Shown here: in pieces, positions 44,690 through 57,035 of the stretch
Layout: each line of letters starts with the position of its first letter
Numbering within the stretch: the first letter of the stretch is position 1
Program-made: the position numbers and the translations under genes
Source: Lumbricus rubellus
Taxonomy: Eukaryota; Annelida; Clitellata; Crassiclitellata; Lumbricidae
Assembly (NCBI GenBank): GCA_945859605.1
Contig: OX243822.1
Coordinates: 19,768,399-19,832,398, forward strand
DNA length: 64,000 nt
Reading direction: 5' to 3'
The notes under the pieces: generated by a model
What the model was told of the DNA's origin: nothing
Seen by the model: only the letters and a program-made list of their open reading frames with translations
Databases searched by the model: none

Positions 44690-46030
44690 TGGCATGAATT
44701 TCTCTCTCTCTCTCTCTATGCTTTTCCAAACCATGCATTTCTTCGTTTAATGAAGTTTATAATTTTATGGCTACTTGTAAAGTAGTTTTAAAGACCATGG
44801 AGATCTTTTATTCGTAACCATTGCCACCAAAATGACTGGTGTATCATGGAACTGATGATGAATCATCTGACATCGGTATGAGTAGGAGCTTCTTGTCTTA
44901 AAATTGGTTCTAAGATCTATGGCATGGCCATAATATTAGGTCTCTAAGTTTTTTGGTGATTGTTTCTCATACATAAGCATTGCTGAATGATTACTCGATA
45001 CGCCTAGGCTGTAAAGCTATGTGGAGAGGTTTGAATCATGTAAATGGTGTTCATTTGTTGAGTCATATATCATACAATATGCCTTGTTAATTGTAAAGCT
45101 GCGAAATTGTGTGGGTGGAGATGACATCAGAAGGTCTTCTATAGCATAGTAGGTCCGTCTTTTACACGAAGCTTTCTGCTGTAAAACACGGAAGTTTTTG
45201 TGTATAATATGGATAGTAACATACTTCTCTAATAATGAATGTGCTTTTATGAAATGGAAGGTCCTTCTGTATCATGAAGTTCTACGCGGGCTCCCTGTAA
45301 CTAGGCCTATACGGCGTATACGCATTTTCTGTGACATCCTCTCGAGGTACAAGCCTCCCCCAAATTGTCTTTCTGACTTCATGCACAAACCTTCATATGT
45401 TACCTCACTTTGTTCGTTGTGTGCTCTAACGGATTTTTATTCCTCGGACTAAGATGGCTTTAGCCCAACATCGGGCGTTTGCTGTTGTGGACCCTCTGCT
45501 TGGAATGACCCTCTCCTTCTGTGCAGGTCAAGCTCATGTCTTGGGTATCCTCCTAGTCTATGAGATGCCTGAAGGCGTTTCTCTTTAGCTGGGGTTTCTG
45601 CAAAGAGCGCCGCTGAATAGTCCATACTGCAAGAAGCTATCTATAGATATATGATCTAGATACGATAGCAGGCAGACCTACTGTGACGGTGAAGCCATTG
45701 AAAATGTGCTGCATTAAGACACATTAACTTATTTGAATTTGTTTATCTTTGATTTTTATGATAAATTTTGGTGTCGTTACTCTGACCTTTCTGGTGACCT
45801 TTCGGTTTCGTCAGCCAACTCAAGATCAGATAATTTCTAAACTATTGACTTGTGGTCCTCCCCAAGCTCACCTCCTATAACCACCTACCTCACCTAATTG
45901 AAATACCTACTCCCTCCCATCTCTTCTCTCCTCCCCCTCCGGGTCTGTAGGAAGTTTCCGTATTAAGCAGCTTATCTCAGGTCTATTTTTAACAGGGGAG
46001 AGAGGGAACCCGCTGGTATATAATGGAAGA
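44690..46030. other. Region without a supported gene
   Basis: A short (TC)n run at 44702-44719. The 84-codon frame at 45198-45452 has no recognised motif and no typical codon bias. Confidence 0.35.
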
Positions 46031-46049
46031 GGACTCATACCTTTGTTAC

Positions 46050-46341
46050 TTTGAGTGTGTTTGTGTGTGGGGGGGGGTGTGTAGGGGTGTGTAGGTGGGT
46101 GGGTAGGGGTTGTGTATATGTGTGTGTGTCTTTAGTTGTGTGTGAAAGTATGTGTGTGTAGGTGCGTGTCTTTAGTTGTGTTTGTTGGTATGTCTGTGTG
46201 TCTGTTTGTGTGAGTCGAGGTGTGTGTGTAGGTATATCTGTTTGTGTGTGTTCAGGCGTGTAGGTGTGTCTGTGTGCGTGTGTGCAGTTGTGGGCATGTG
46301 ATTTGTCAGTGATCATACAGCCTGAATGAATTTGGGTGTGC

Positions 46342-46424
<83 letters not shown>

Positions 46425-46440
46425 TTTGCACGCGTGCGTG
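46050..46440 (+). repeat. (TG)n-rich tract
   Basis: Degenerate TG over 46050-46300, near-pure (TG)n at 46345-46421. Confidence 0.95.
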
Positions 46441-46931
46441 TTTCTGGGATGAGTGAACATGAAGTCATTGAATGAATTTTCTTCTGTTGTCTAAATTTAT
46501 AAGACAGGACTCCACTTACTTATTTAGATTAAAATCATGTCTCAATATGCAGAGCACGTACGTACCTAATAAACAGCAAAGATCTCTCTGGAATCTTTGA
46601 GCTAATTGCTTTAAAACACATGGATCCATGCATTTTGACAATTAGTGTACACGTGTGTCCTGAGTGTTAATGTGATGTTCCATAAATTATATAATTAATT
46701 ATATGTAGGTCGAGTTGTCCAGGTAAGTTAATTAGCGTAATTAGTTTGATTAACTGTATTCAGTATCAATAGGTGAACTTAATAATCATAATTACAGTAG
46801 CAATAATAATAATATTCCGTGCTGTAAAGCAATGTTGCTTTCTGTAGCACCTTTCTGATTGACAGAACCATCTGCAATGACTAGGCATTCCAGAACATCA
46901 CCCTCCCATATTTTATATCACGAGGGACCAT

Positions 46932-47232
46932 ACGTAGGCTAAGTAAAGTAAAGTAAAGTCCTATCCCGTTTCATGAGGAACATAGGGAGGCGCTCATCTT
47001 CTTTTCCATAGCCCTGAGCCAGCAATGGACGAATCCCAAGGTCCTGGACACGGGGCCAGTGTATGCAGGACTTGCTGTTTACTTCCCAGCTTACGCCGGT
47101 ACCAAATTATACTGCTTGGTGACAGAGGCACGTGTGCGTAAACAACTTGCCCAAGGTCGTTACCCGGAGTCGAACCCGCAACCTCCTGCTTTGTGAGCGG
47201 ACGCGTTACCGGTCTGCCACCAGGTCGCACTA
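46932..47232 (-). repeat. tRNA-derived SINE with well-kept A and B boxes
   Basis: On the minus strand it starts near 47232 with 'gcgacctggtggcagaccgg' (A-box-like TGGCAGACCGG) and has 'gcgggttcgactccggg' (B box GGTTCGACTCC). A body of about 200 bp follows, with a (CTTTA)n tail (46938-46958 on +). The head looks like a tRNA with an anticodon-arm-like 'cgtccgctcacaaagcagga'. It shares 'cttgcccaaggtc' with the SINE at 29745. The intact B box implies relatively recent Pol III competence. Confidence 0.8.
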
Positions 47233-48489
47233 CACTGGAAAAAATAATAATCATATTTTTTTCATTATCTCAACAGTCAAATGCAGTATGATTACAATGA
47301 GTACTGAAATAATGATCACCAGTTATTACTGGAGTTGAATTTAACTCTACGGCAACCATGCAAGGCGTCTACTTTTCAGTTTACCATAGCAACATTCTTG
47401 CAAATGATGGACTGAGTGGACCTTGGGTGGGGGTGCGGTGGTGGGAAGTGATCCCGTTTGATTGTCTGCTCGTTATGACATTGCCATTGTTCTATAGTTA
47501 CTTTCTGTAAAATATGTCAGTAATAGTAATAATAGTAATAATAGTAATTATAAATCAAATATCAAATCATTTTATTTGGCGATCAACAAGAAATCAAAAA
47601 TCAAAAGAAAGAATAGTATACAGATGTAATAAAGCAGTGTATCATATACGCAAGTAATCTAGGTAATATTTTACATTTTTGGTCACGCAGGAGACTCGTA
47701 AATAGTCTTGCAACTCCGCTAGGTGGGCCCCTGGGCGGTGATACCATGCAGGTGATAGCAATTAGGTTGCGGTGGTGAGGTCCTGACATAATTATAAATA
47801 ATGCAACTTAAAAAACAGCAAACACCTTACCTAATGGCGCAGCTTCGCATTCGATTAGCATAGACCAATTTGACAAATAAGACGATTTTTATAGCGCTGT
47901 AGGTAAGCCTAGGCCGAAGAAAACCGAGCTGTACATGAGTTTAAAAATTCATGGTATAGTCATATAATATGATTATTTAAACAGAAATATGTCTTGGGCT
48001 TTGATTTAAATGAATGCCTCCAGAGTTGGTGCTTTCTTCACATAGTCTGGAAGACTCTTCTACGCAGTTGGTCCTGTAGCCTATGTGTGTCCTGAGGCCC
48101 TGGTGTGCCTCTTTTAGAAAGCAACAGGGAGGGGTGTGATGAACCACCCCTTTTCCCACCTATCCCTCGATTCATTCCTTCCATTCTTAACCTTTGGGTA
48201 GAGACACAAATACTTCTCCAGTGGAGAAGGCGGAGGAGGCATTGGTCTGTTTTATGGCGCCCTGGTAACTTTATTCCCCGTTAACCCAGTAGGGGTCATC
48301 GGTTGTTAAATTGATTTAAATACTGTTAAATGGAATGCGGTCCTCAGATAAACACTGGCATCCAGTGGGGAACCCAATCTAGTGGCTGCTATCAGAGAAT
48401 TACACACTCATATGGTGCTCACTGGTGTCTGGTGACTGGAGAGACTAATACGTTCCCAGAGTGATCAAAATTTATATAGCAGCAACTTC

Positions 48490-49150
48490 AAAGAATGGCC
48501 TGTACCTTGTCAAGCTTTGAAGCATACCAGCTGAGACATTTCTGTGGTGTTAAGGTGGCAGGCCATTCTGTGTGGATAGGAAAATGCGAAAGTGAGATGA
48601 GAAAAGAATGCTTACAGCAGAAATGAGTTGCCCTATATATACGGAAAATGGCAGGGATTTCTGGACTGTGTAAAATAAGAAATGATGACATCAGACAGGC
48701 TTTAGGGATCCAAACAACTCTGCTAGACAAAGTTGTTCAGTGAAGAATCTGATGGTTTGGTCATAAAGAAAGTGAAAGCCAGTTGACCTAATCCCAAACA
48801 GTGCACTACATGCAAGTGAGTTGTTTCAGTGTAACGACTCTGTGATAACGCAGATCATATGCCTCCCCCTCCTTCTTTATCCAGGCTTGGGACTGGCACT
48901 GCCAGAGTGAGAGCAGTGGTGAAGTTCACTACATGCAAGATTCCAAAGAACCAGTGACACAGTTGGATCAAGACTGTGCTGGATAGATAATTATATGAAC
49001 AAGGACACAGCATCACGTGGGCTGACACTAAGGGGTAATGCACTTGAGTAATGACCAAGGATAATGAAGGTAATTTATTCGTACCCATTGCCGCCAAATT
49101 TCTGGCATCAAGAACTGACTATGGTGGTGATGATGATGATGATGGTGGTG
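48490..49150 (+). mobile_element. Decayed LINE 3' end, interrupted by a family A retroposon
   Basis: Reading across stops, + frames give DIRQALGIQTTLLDKVVQ, then WFGH near 48745-48765, and after the insertion WIKTVLDR, GHSITWADTKG and VMTKDNEG. This is the usual C-terminal order in non-LTR ORF2 proteins. It ends with 'cgtacccattgccgccaaat' and a (GAT/GGT)n tail (49124-49215), the same tail as 20000-20350. Confidence 0.7.
48817..48926 (+). mobile_element. Short retroposon family A, 110 bp, with 13 bp duplication
   Basis: It is flanked by identical CACTACATGCAAG (48804-48816, 48927-48939), so its limits are well defined. It contains 'tccttctttatccaggcttg' and 'ggactggcactgccagag'. It inserted into the LINE 3' end described above. 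The long target-site duplication points to LINE-type retroposition. No Pol III boxes were recognised. Confidence 0.85.
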
Positions 49151-49289
49151 GTGAGGTGGGGTGGTAGTGGTGATTGTGACGGTGATGGTGGTGACGGTGA
49201 TGGTGATGATGATATGCTTGCTTAATGTCTTCTGATGTTCTTAAAAGGTGCCGGACGCATCTGTTGTTGGAAGACATTTGCTTTGATGT

Positions 49290-49410
49290 TCCCTGTTTGA
49301 CTAACATTAAGGGAAGCAACGGACTTCACTAATGACCATGGACAGTCGTACCCATCACAGGCAAATGGCTGGCGCTAGTAGTTGGTGGTGGTGGTGGTGC
49401 CTTTGACACT
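49290..49410 (+). repeat. Another LINE 3' end of the same family
   Basis: 'attaagggaagcaacggact', 'actaatgaccatgg', 'cgtacccatcacaggcaaat' then (GGT)n. It matches the last 100 bp of 20000-20350 before the tail. Confidence 0.6.
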
Positions 49411-49434
49411 GACTGCTACATCACCGGGTGGCTT

Positions 49435-50025
49435 AACGTACCGGTAATGCCATGCAACAATATGTCATGGACATAATGGCACAGACAAAAGTCAAAATTT
49501 CACCTGAAAAAATGTCACAGACAAAATGCCATAAGTACAAAAGAGTGGATCTTGGATAAGTGTTTATTTTAATAATTCACGAGTTCAAAATCAAGATCTT
49601 GGATTCTATCATGGGAGAAAGACAATGCGAGAGTTCTTAATATTATCAGTGTTGTATTTTGTTTCGATAATGTACACAAACACTTTAAACCCTTTTTAAA
49701 CCAGCTGGCTTCATTCACCATTTTAGCAGTATTAAACTGTTATGTTGTCAGATTTTGCTTTTTTCCTGGTTTTTTATCGTCGAAAATATTTTTACATTCC
49801 TTCAGTCGATTTTGAGTTATGAATTTTTTAAAAATAAACACTTATTTACTCTTTTATGCTTATGACGTTTTGTCCGTGACATTTTGTTAAGTGAAATTTT
49901 GTCAGGTGGTATTTTGTCACGTGACATTTAGTCAGGTGACATTTTGTCATTATTACATTAAGTTTTGTATGTGCCAATTTGTCCATGACATTTTGTCACG
50001 TGACATTTTTTCATGGTACCATATC
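49435..50025. mobile_element. Foldback element built of 'tgacaaaatgtca'-type repeats
   Basis: The left arm (49437-49570) has 'aaaatgtcacagacaaaatg' and ends 'ataagtacaaaagag'. The right arm (49850-50023) has complementary 'cattttgtcacgtgacattt' units in tandem and begins 'tcttttatgcttatgacg'. The two arms are inverted over about 140-170 bp with a diverged centre. No coding capacity is seen. Confidence 0.7.
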
Positions 50026-50631
50026 AGATCATCTGACATGTTCTGCAGTGATTTGGAACTTTGGACAATGTTGTTTAGCATAAAAATTTTAAGTTGAATC
50101 TCTTAATGTGATTTCCAACTTGCATCAGCAAGTAGCTTTTTATTGCATTGCGTATATTTTTCGTCTCTGTTCTTGTCTGTGTCTGTCTTTCTGTCTGTCT
50201 GTCTGTCTTGTCTGTCTTTCTGTACTGGATCTCACTAGACATTTAGACTGTAGAGAACTAGACTGGATTTATAGCTGGGTAAATCCGACCCGGCTTTCAA
50301 AAGTCTGTAACATCAGATGCGACTTATTTTTTGTACATCAACCTGGGGTGAAATAGAATTACATGAACATTTATAATATATACTATCATGATTATTATTT
50401 TCATTGACTGTAGTTTGCTATAATTATTGTGATCATTTGTGATACATAGCTATCTAGACATGGCTGACAGGCTGTCTATATTGTATAATTGTGACTTGGG
50501 TTGTATAATTGTGTATATGATACTGAGGTGAATGAGAACTTACATGAGCATTATAATAATAATAATATTAATAAAACAGTTTAATAATAATGATAAAATT
50601 AATAATGATAAAATTGTTTTGTTCATTCTAG

Positions 50632-50927
50632 GGTTCGAAAAGATAACTGTGAAATTCGTTCTTTGAACTTCTGTGAGTCATCATACTGATAAGCATCAAC
50701 GAAGCAATGATCAATAACTGGAGCGTAATGAGGATTTATTTTTGACAACACCGAGCACAAAGAATTTCTTGTGGAGTAAAAAAGATACTACCGACAACAT
50801 ACGAAGAGTGAAAGAAGACGAAACAAGTACCGAGGGGGAAAAGGGCGTAAGTTACCCCAGCAAGGCGTTTGGCGACGAGCGTATGAATTTCGCGAGCAAA
50901 TGCGACTGAGGGATCGGCTTCGCAGCA
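50632..50927 (+). other. Probable 5' UTR part of the first coding RASSF exon
   Basis: 'ttgttttgttcattctag' ends in AG at 50630-50631, a strong acceptor with a pyrimidine tract. The sequence then runs to the start codon at 50928 without another in-frame start for the protein. A non-coding first exon and promoter would lie further upstream and were not identified. Confidence 0.5.
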
Positions 50928-52752
50928 ATGGAGATGAAAGTCTGGCTGGACGGCTACCAGAGGGTCGTCTGCGGGGTCACGGAGCAGACGACCTGTCAGG
51001 ACATCATGATCGCCCTCGCGCAAGCGTCCGGAAAGACGGGGCGCTTCACAATGATCGAGAAATGGCGCACAAACGAACGCTGCCTGTCTCCCTCCGACTT
51101 CCCCCTTCTCATTTTACAGAAGTGGGGCGAATACTCAAACGACGTTCAACTCATCCTGTGCCACTCGCGAGTAGGTTCAGGCAAAAAACACCGACACCAC
51201 CCCAATTTGGGGCCCGTTCGCCCCGAGTCCAGTCCGCCGGATCGTATCCCCGTGAAGAAGTCCCTCACGTTCAACGCGGCGGTTCGACGCGCTAGCTCCG
51301 GGGAGCAGCCCACCGTGTTGTCGAACGGTAGGGTCGTCTGTCATTCGGTGGAGAGCTCGGAGCAGGGCTCGGTGGCGTCGCAGAGCTCGGCCAGTCTCTC
51401 GCCGTACATGAGCCTCGAGCGACAGACGCAGAAAGCCGAGGGGAATCTCTCGAACGGCGATTTCGAGAAGGACTTTCGTATGAGGCAGATTTGGTCGCCG
51501 GATACTCACCTCAGGCAGGGTTCCGACGAGGGTGCCACGTTTGGGAAACCTTCGACAGATGGGAACCCATCCAGGGCAGGGGTTCCTTCGGTTCCTGTGG
51601 TTCCCCGATCGCAGGTTCCCATACCGTCGGTTCGATCTTCGAAAGTGTCATCTGGTAATCTTGAAGTTGGAAGTCATGACCTTCCGAAACCGGCGCACAG
51701 AAAAGACGTGTTGACGGTGGAACCTAAACAACACAACGGAAGCATTGTCTTTGAGAGCAAAGGCTTCCACTCTAACTCAGCTGTCTCGCGGAATCCTCAT
51801 ATCATTTCAGATTCATCTAAAACTTCGGATGTATTCAACTCATCGAAAGCACCCACGTCTCCAAGATCCTCCGTCTCTTCGAACTTCTCTTTAGATGTCT
51901 CCACAAATGTCTTTTTGCGGGCACCGGTCGCCCGAGACAAAAACGACAACATAGTCTCGGACTCTAAACCGAAAGTTTTGCCCTATAAAATGCCCGCCGT
52001 TAAGGAACCCTACCTCTCCAGGCCCCCCTCCGAACTGCAGAATGGAAAAGACAGAGCGAATCAACCTGGCGCTGAATCTGGACTCGGCCGAGAGCGTCCC
52101 ATTGCTGCCAGAAGACATCGAGGTCCGGTGGCTGATGATTCTGAGGAGTTCATCATGCCCTTAAGGACAGAAGTCTTCCCCAGTTCAAATGTTACCCACG
52201 ATGTTTCGGCTGCAGTCACGTCTAGGCCTGCAGTGAAGCAGGGCCCTAGTTCTACTCTAACCTCATCTGTTGAGACCCAAGTGACATCTAAACCTACAGC
52301 TACAAAAACACCGTTTCCAACTGTAGCCACATCGTTTGGGGCTACAGTTACGTCTCGGCCCGCATTGAAGCAGGTCCATAGTTCAACCGTAGGACCCTCT
52401 GTTGAAACAACAGCGACATCTAAGCCAGGGGTAAGGCATGGTCCTAGTTCAACTGTAACCCCCTCTGTTGAGACCACAGTGACATCTAAGCCAGTGGTAA
52501 AACATGGACCAAGTTCAACTGTAGCTCCTTCTGTTGAAACCGCAATGGCGCCTAGGCCTCCGGTTAAGCCGGCCCCTAATTCAACTGTTGAGTCATCTGT
52601 GACATCTAGACCTACCCCGAAGGGTCCTGCGGTGGATGATCCTGCCGAACAGTTGAGGGAAGCGAAGCAGAGGAAGGAGTTGATCGAATTGATCGGGAGA
52701 CAGGAGAGGGAAATGCTCAAGTGTGAATCAATCCTCAGAGAACTGAACAGCG
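50928..52752 (+). CDS. RASSF7/8-like protein, coding exon 1 (RA domain and disordered region)
   Basis: It encodes residues 1-608 of an N-terminal Ras-association-domain family protein. Start MEMKVWLDG matches the canonical start of RASSF8-type proteins. Residues about 2-82 form the RA domain, with RVVCGVTEQTTCQDI, TMIEKWRTNERCLSP and LQKWGEYSNDVQLILC in the expected order. KKSLTF near residue 107 is a short conserved motif after the RA domain. Residues about 120-560 are Ser/Pro/Thr-rich and probably disordered, with five 22-residue repeats at 431-540 and a partial sixth. A coiled coil begins near residue 570 (EQLREAKQRKELIELI). The exon ends at a good donor (gcg|gtaagc), phase 1. Family members act at cell junctions and the cytoskeleton in growth control; the exact paralogue and partners are inferred. 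The group lacks a SARAH domain, and none is seen. Confidence 0.92.
52203..52601 (+). repeat. 66 bp (22 codon) intragenic repeat in RASSF exon 1
   Basis: Units begin TSRPAVKQGPSSTLTSSVET and variants at codons 431, 453, 475, 497 and 519, then a shorter 18-codon unit. The pattern TS(R/K)Px(V/L)K..PSSTV.PSVET is kept. The repeat preserves the frame and is a likely site of length variation. Confidence 0.85.
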
Positions 52753-53129
52753 GTAAGCATCTATCTTACTTACTAACAGGGATCCAGTATATGAGAATTG
52801 TAGAAAAATAACCTGAGGGTCGTACGTTGATTTATGTGGACTTGGGGTGTTCAATGAAGATTTTACTATGACATCCAAAGAAAGACTGGGGTTGAACCCC
52901 CACAACCCCCCTACCCCCGGCAGTTCTCACCCTGAGCAGGGTTTAAAGTGGGTGGAAATGAGTGGAAATGGCATTTCCAATGCTCTCAAAGTTTTTTGCT
53001 TGCGTTTCCACTGCTCACCATACCTGGAACCCTGGAAAGACATGTGTTCCAGTAAAACTCTTTTTTGACATTCCAACTGCTCACCGAAGCCACTTTAAAT
53101 AGCCACTGCTTACTAGCATAGATTTTTGC

Positions 53130-53356
53130 CAAACCTCCATTAGACTGTTTCACTGTTAGAAGTAACAGTGCTTAATTGCTGGGCATGATTTTTTGACTTT
53201 TTTCCATAATTGATTCAATGATAATCTTTCCCATCTTGCTCCATGGTAAATTACTTCCAATCGGAGAAAAATGACCTTTTTTGCCAGTTTTAACTGTGCA
53301 GAAGTGCTTCTACAACTGCACATTTTGTGTACAACTGCATGTTAAAAAATGCTCTG
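53130..53356. repeat. MITE family B copy
   Basis: 'ccagttttaactgtgcagaa', 'gtgcttctacaactgcacat' and 'gttaaaaaatgctctg' match 15340-15495. The left boundary is unclear. Confidence 0.5.
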
Positions 53357-53769
53357 GTGTGCGGGTCAGTAACATTTGAAGTACTTGCATTGCATTAATA
53401 ATTTAAATTTGCAAATATTGTACACATTGTTACCAGTCATCATCTAATTATTTGCCATCAATCAAATTTGTCATCAATAAAAAGATTGATTGATTGATTC
53501 ATTGAATCAATCATTGATGAATTTGCCTAGCATTTGCATACACAAGCATGGTATACATATTACCGGCCATCCTCTTATATGCTGTTGGTATTAAACTATG
53601 GGTTACTAAGGGGTGGAGGGTCTAATTAGTGTGACCTTCATATCTCCCTATACTAGGCCTATCCGTTATTGAACATTCATTGTGAAATATGAATATGGCA
53701 TTACTCTGACTGAGAGTGTTCTGTTGGACCAATGAATTATTGATGGTTTTGTTGTATCTGTGCATACCC

Positions 53770-54120
53770 TATTTGTTTGTCTCTGCACCTGTCTGTGTAT
53801 ATGCATGTCTGTGTATATGCAATTATGCATGTCTGTGTATATGCCTGTCTGTGTATATGCCTGTGTGTATATGCATGTCTGTGTATATGCCTGTCTGTGT
53901 ATATGCCTGTCTGTGTATATGCCTGTGTGTATATGCAATTATGCATGTCTGTGTATATGCCTGTCTGTGTATATGCCTGTCTGTATATATGCATGTCTGT
54001 ATATATGCCTGTGTGTATATACCTGTCTGTGTACAAACCTGTTTGTTTATATATGCCTGTCTGTTTATTTGTCTGCCTGTTTGTCTGTATACCTGTGTCT
54101 CTCTGTGTTTGTAGTGCTTC
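53770..54120 (+). repeat. 'ctgtctgtgtatatgc' 16 bp minisatellite
   Basis: About 16 units of 'tgtctgtgtatatgc(c/a)' with 'aattatgca' interruptions, becoming (CTGT)-like at the end. Confidence 0.9.
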
Positions 54121-54734
54121 TATATAGCATCAACAAATTAAACTTAATTAAAAACTTAGAACTATCTGTTTGTCTGTCTGCTGTGCGTATAGTCTTGCAA
54201 GACTGCCTGTCTGCCTGTCTCGTGTATATCTGCATGTATATCTCGTCTGTCTCAATATTTGACTGTCGCTGTCTGTTGGCGTGCGGGTCAGAATATCTGC
54301 CTACACATTTTCTGCAGCCTGTATCTCTGCACGTCTGCCCGTCTGTCTGTCTCGTAAATTATCTTGTCTGTCTGTGTGTATATCTGGCTGCCTGGCTGTC
54401 TACACTTGTATATATCACGTGGTGTTGTGGTATCTGGTTGTGACCGGAAGTTGTGTTTAATCCAATAGGCGTGTGTTTTATGTGCTGTTTAATGTTTATA
54501 TGTTGTTGTTTTTGTTGAGTTTAGTGAGAATTAAGTGTCTGTTATTTGGCAAAGTTTTTCTCTTGATTCGATGAAGGCAGAGGAAAGGCGTTAAACTGGT
54601 TCTTTTGGTTCTGGGTCTTGCAAACCATTCATTCCGTTCTTCAATTGATTTAGCATTTCGTCCGAAGTCAGTTGATTCATTCCTGAAGATTAAATCCTAA
54701 TGCCTTCGCTGGTAATACCAGTGTCCGTGTATGT

Positions 54735-55090
54735 TTCATTGTCTGTCTTGGTGTGTCTGTCTGTCGGTTTGGTCTGTATCTCTGTGTAGCTCTCTGCGTC
54801 TCTTTGTGTTGCTCTCCTGTATCTGAACTTCTGTGTCTGTTTGTGTCCATGTGTGGGTGTGTTTCTTTCTGTGCGTCTTTGTCTATCTCTCTGTGTCTAT
54901 CTGTCTATATGTCTGTGTTTCTGTGTGCATTCCTCTGTGTGTCTGTGTCTTTGTCTTTCTGCCTGTCTCTCTCTCTATTTCTCTGTCATTCTTGCTCTTG
55001 GATATGCTTCTGTGTCTCTCTGTACTTCTCTCTGTCTCTGTCTTTCTTTCTGTCTGTCTGTCTGTCTCTCACTCCTGCTGTGTTTCAGGT
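54735..55090 (+). repeat. Degenerate (TGTC/TC)n tract
   Basis: Imperfect tgtctctctg-type sequence throughout. Confidence 0.85.
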
Positions 55091-56768
55091 AATATGTGTA
55101 TATGTGTTTCTTCCAGTGTGTTTGTTCCAATAAACATTTCTGTCTGACTCAGTGTCTCACTTGTGCATTGCTTCATGTATATGTTTGTGTGTGAATCTCT
55201 TTCCATCTGTCTCTCTATAAAATTATATGCACCTGTCTCTGCTTCTGCCAGTGCCAGGCTGTTACTTCTGGCATGTTCCAACCGATTTGAGGTTGTCATC
55301 GTCGTCACATGTAGTGGTCCTCATTGATTTCTTGCTTTTGTGGTTTTGTTGACGTCGAAACCGTCAAGACGCAAGACCTTTTATTAGCGCCAGTTTTTGT
55401 CTGCTCGGACGTCAGAGACAAGGATTATAGGACCTTAGTAATCAATGTAGTAGGCCTGAATGTTGGACGAATGGGTTGTTGTTACGACTATAGGTGTTGT
55501 TCAGGGTCTTTTTGATTACCTTGGTTCCGGTTGATTATGTTTGGAGTCTTTTTTAAATATTTTAATTTCCTGATTTTTAAGTACATTTTATTTCTATATA
55601 TACTGGTCATCAAAATCACCAAAGAAGGAAACAGTCTACGCTCTTTTACCGAGAGTGCATGATTGTATAATGTCAGGGGTGTAAATGAGTTTTTTTAGAT
55701 TCAAATTATACTAAATATTAATTGCAAGTTCAAGCTGTATATGCACCACAGTGTGTTTAGTTAATTGATTAGAATAAGGAATATACTCATTGTTATTATT
55801 AATTACTATTTATTTTTTCATCCGTAATTGAATGGTGTGGAGGGGAACTTGTTATTATATTCAACTACTGAATGAAAGAGATATCTGCAATGATCACCAG
55901 CCTCTGTAGCCATCTAAATTTCTAAACATCCATAATCGTCTCACTCTTGACCGTTTAAATCTTAATTAACCTAGAGCGATTTTGACTTTACCTGCCTATT
56001 TATTCACCTATCTATTTACCTGGATTTTGTTTTGACTGAATAAGTTGACTCTCGCAACATCGCTGTTGTTCGTACTGTCAAAACGTGGACCTTACGACTA
56101 GGATAAGAACCACTGAATGGAGAAGGATATCTTCCTCTTCCCTGCCCCCCTGTACAAATCTTTGAGTGCGACCGGCTTAACCGCAAATGAAATTTTTGCA
56201 TTAGGCCTTGATACGTCAAGTCAGGCTATAATTTTCAACAGAACCAAAGCATTAGGCAGGGCAAGCGCAGACTCCGTGGGCGTTGCTTGTCGTCTTATTT
56301 TATAAGGAATTTCTTTGACGTTTTCCTGTTGTAAACAAGCGCTTAATATCGGGATCTGTTTTTACCAGGCGGTTCCAGCTGGAACAAAATACCCACAGCT
56401 GATAACATCACTCCTAATAAAGATCTAACATATATAGGCTACAGAACTGGTGGAAAGTTATAATAGATCAGGATAGAATTTCGCCAGGATGTTGCATTTG
56501 CCTCTGAGTAGTTTTACTGTAAAATTAATGTGGTCACAATGAAATGCCTGTGGCGTTTCAGAACAGTAAGTGGTTAGTTAGATAAGTTATCGCGTGCCAC
56601 GTTCGACCTAGATGTATAGATGTATTTAAGATGGCATGTGCCACTTTTGACTTATGTGTATATATGTATTTAGGATGCCTGGGGTTTGTTTTCCCTCCCT
56701 AGGCTGTTCCAGTTTCTTCTTTGACTTCCCTCTGATTTTTGGGATGCCTGTTTGTTTGCCTTCAGCCA

Positions 56769-56769
<1 letters not shown>

Positions 56770-56823
<54 letters not shown>
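56770..56823. repeat. (ATTG)n microsatellite
   Basis: About 13 perfect ATTG units. Confidence 0.95.
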
Positions 56824-56929
56824 GCGCCTTCACTATCTTGATCATCCTTGCTTGTTCTCCTGCTCTCATCATCAATCATCATGCTCGCTCATTGTTATTA
56901 TCATCTCGATCACCAATACCATGCTGTCT

Positions 56930-57035
56930 TGCTACCATCATCATCATCGTCATCATCAACAACAACATCAACAACAACGTCAACAACAACGTCGTCGTCA
57001 TAGTCGTGATCATCATCAACAAGTTACATCATCAT
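56930..57035. repeat. (CAT/CAA)n microsatellite
   Basis: 'catcatcatcgtcatc' then 'aacaacaacatcaacaac'. Confidence 0.9.

Noticed and set aside
45198..45452. 84-codon + frame as a small gene
   Set aside because: No recognised motif, no splice signals in sensible phase, and AT-rich codon use unlike the RASSF exons.
47150..47232. tRNA gene on the minus strand
   Set aside because: A and B boxes are good, but the acceptor stem does not pair and a SINE body with a (CTTTA)n tail follows; it is a tRNA-derived SINE head.
53716..54443. Cys/Val/Tyr-rich frames up to 227 codons
   Set aside because: Translations of the 16 bp minisatellite and following TCTG-rich sequence.
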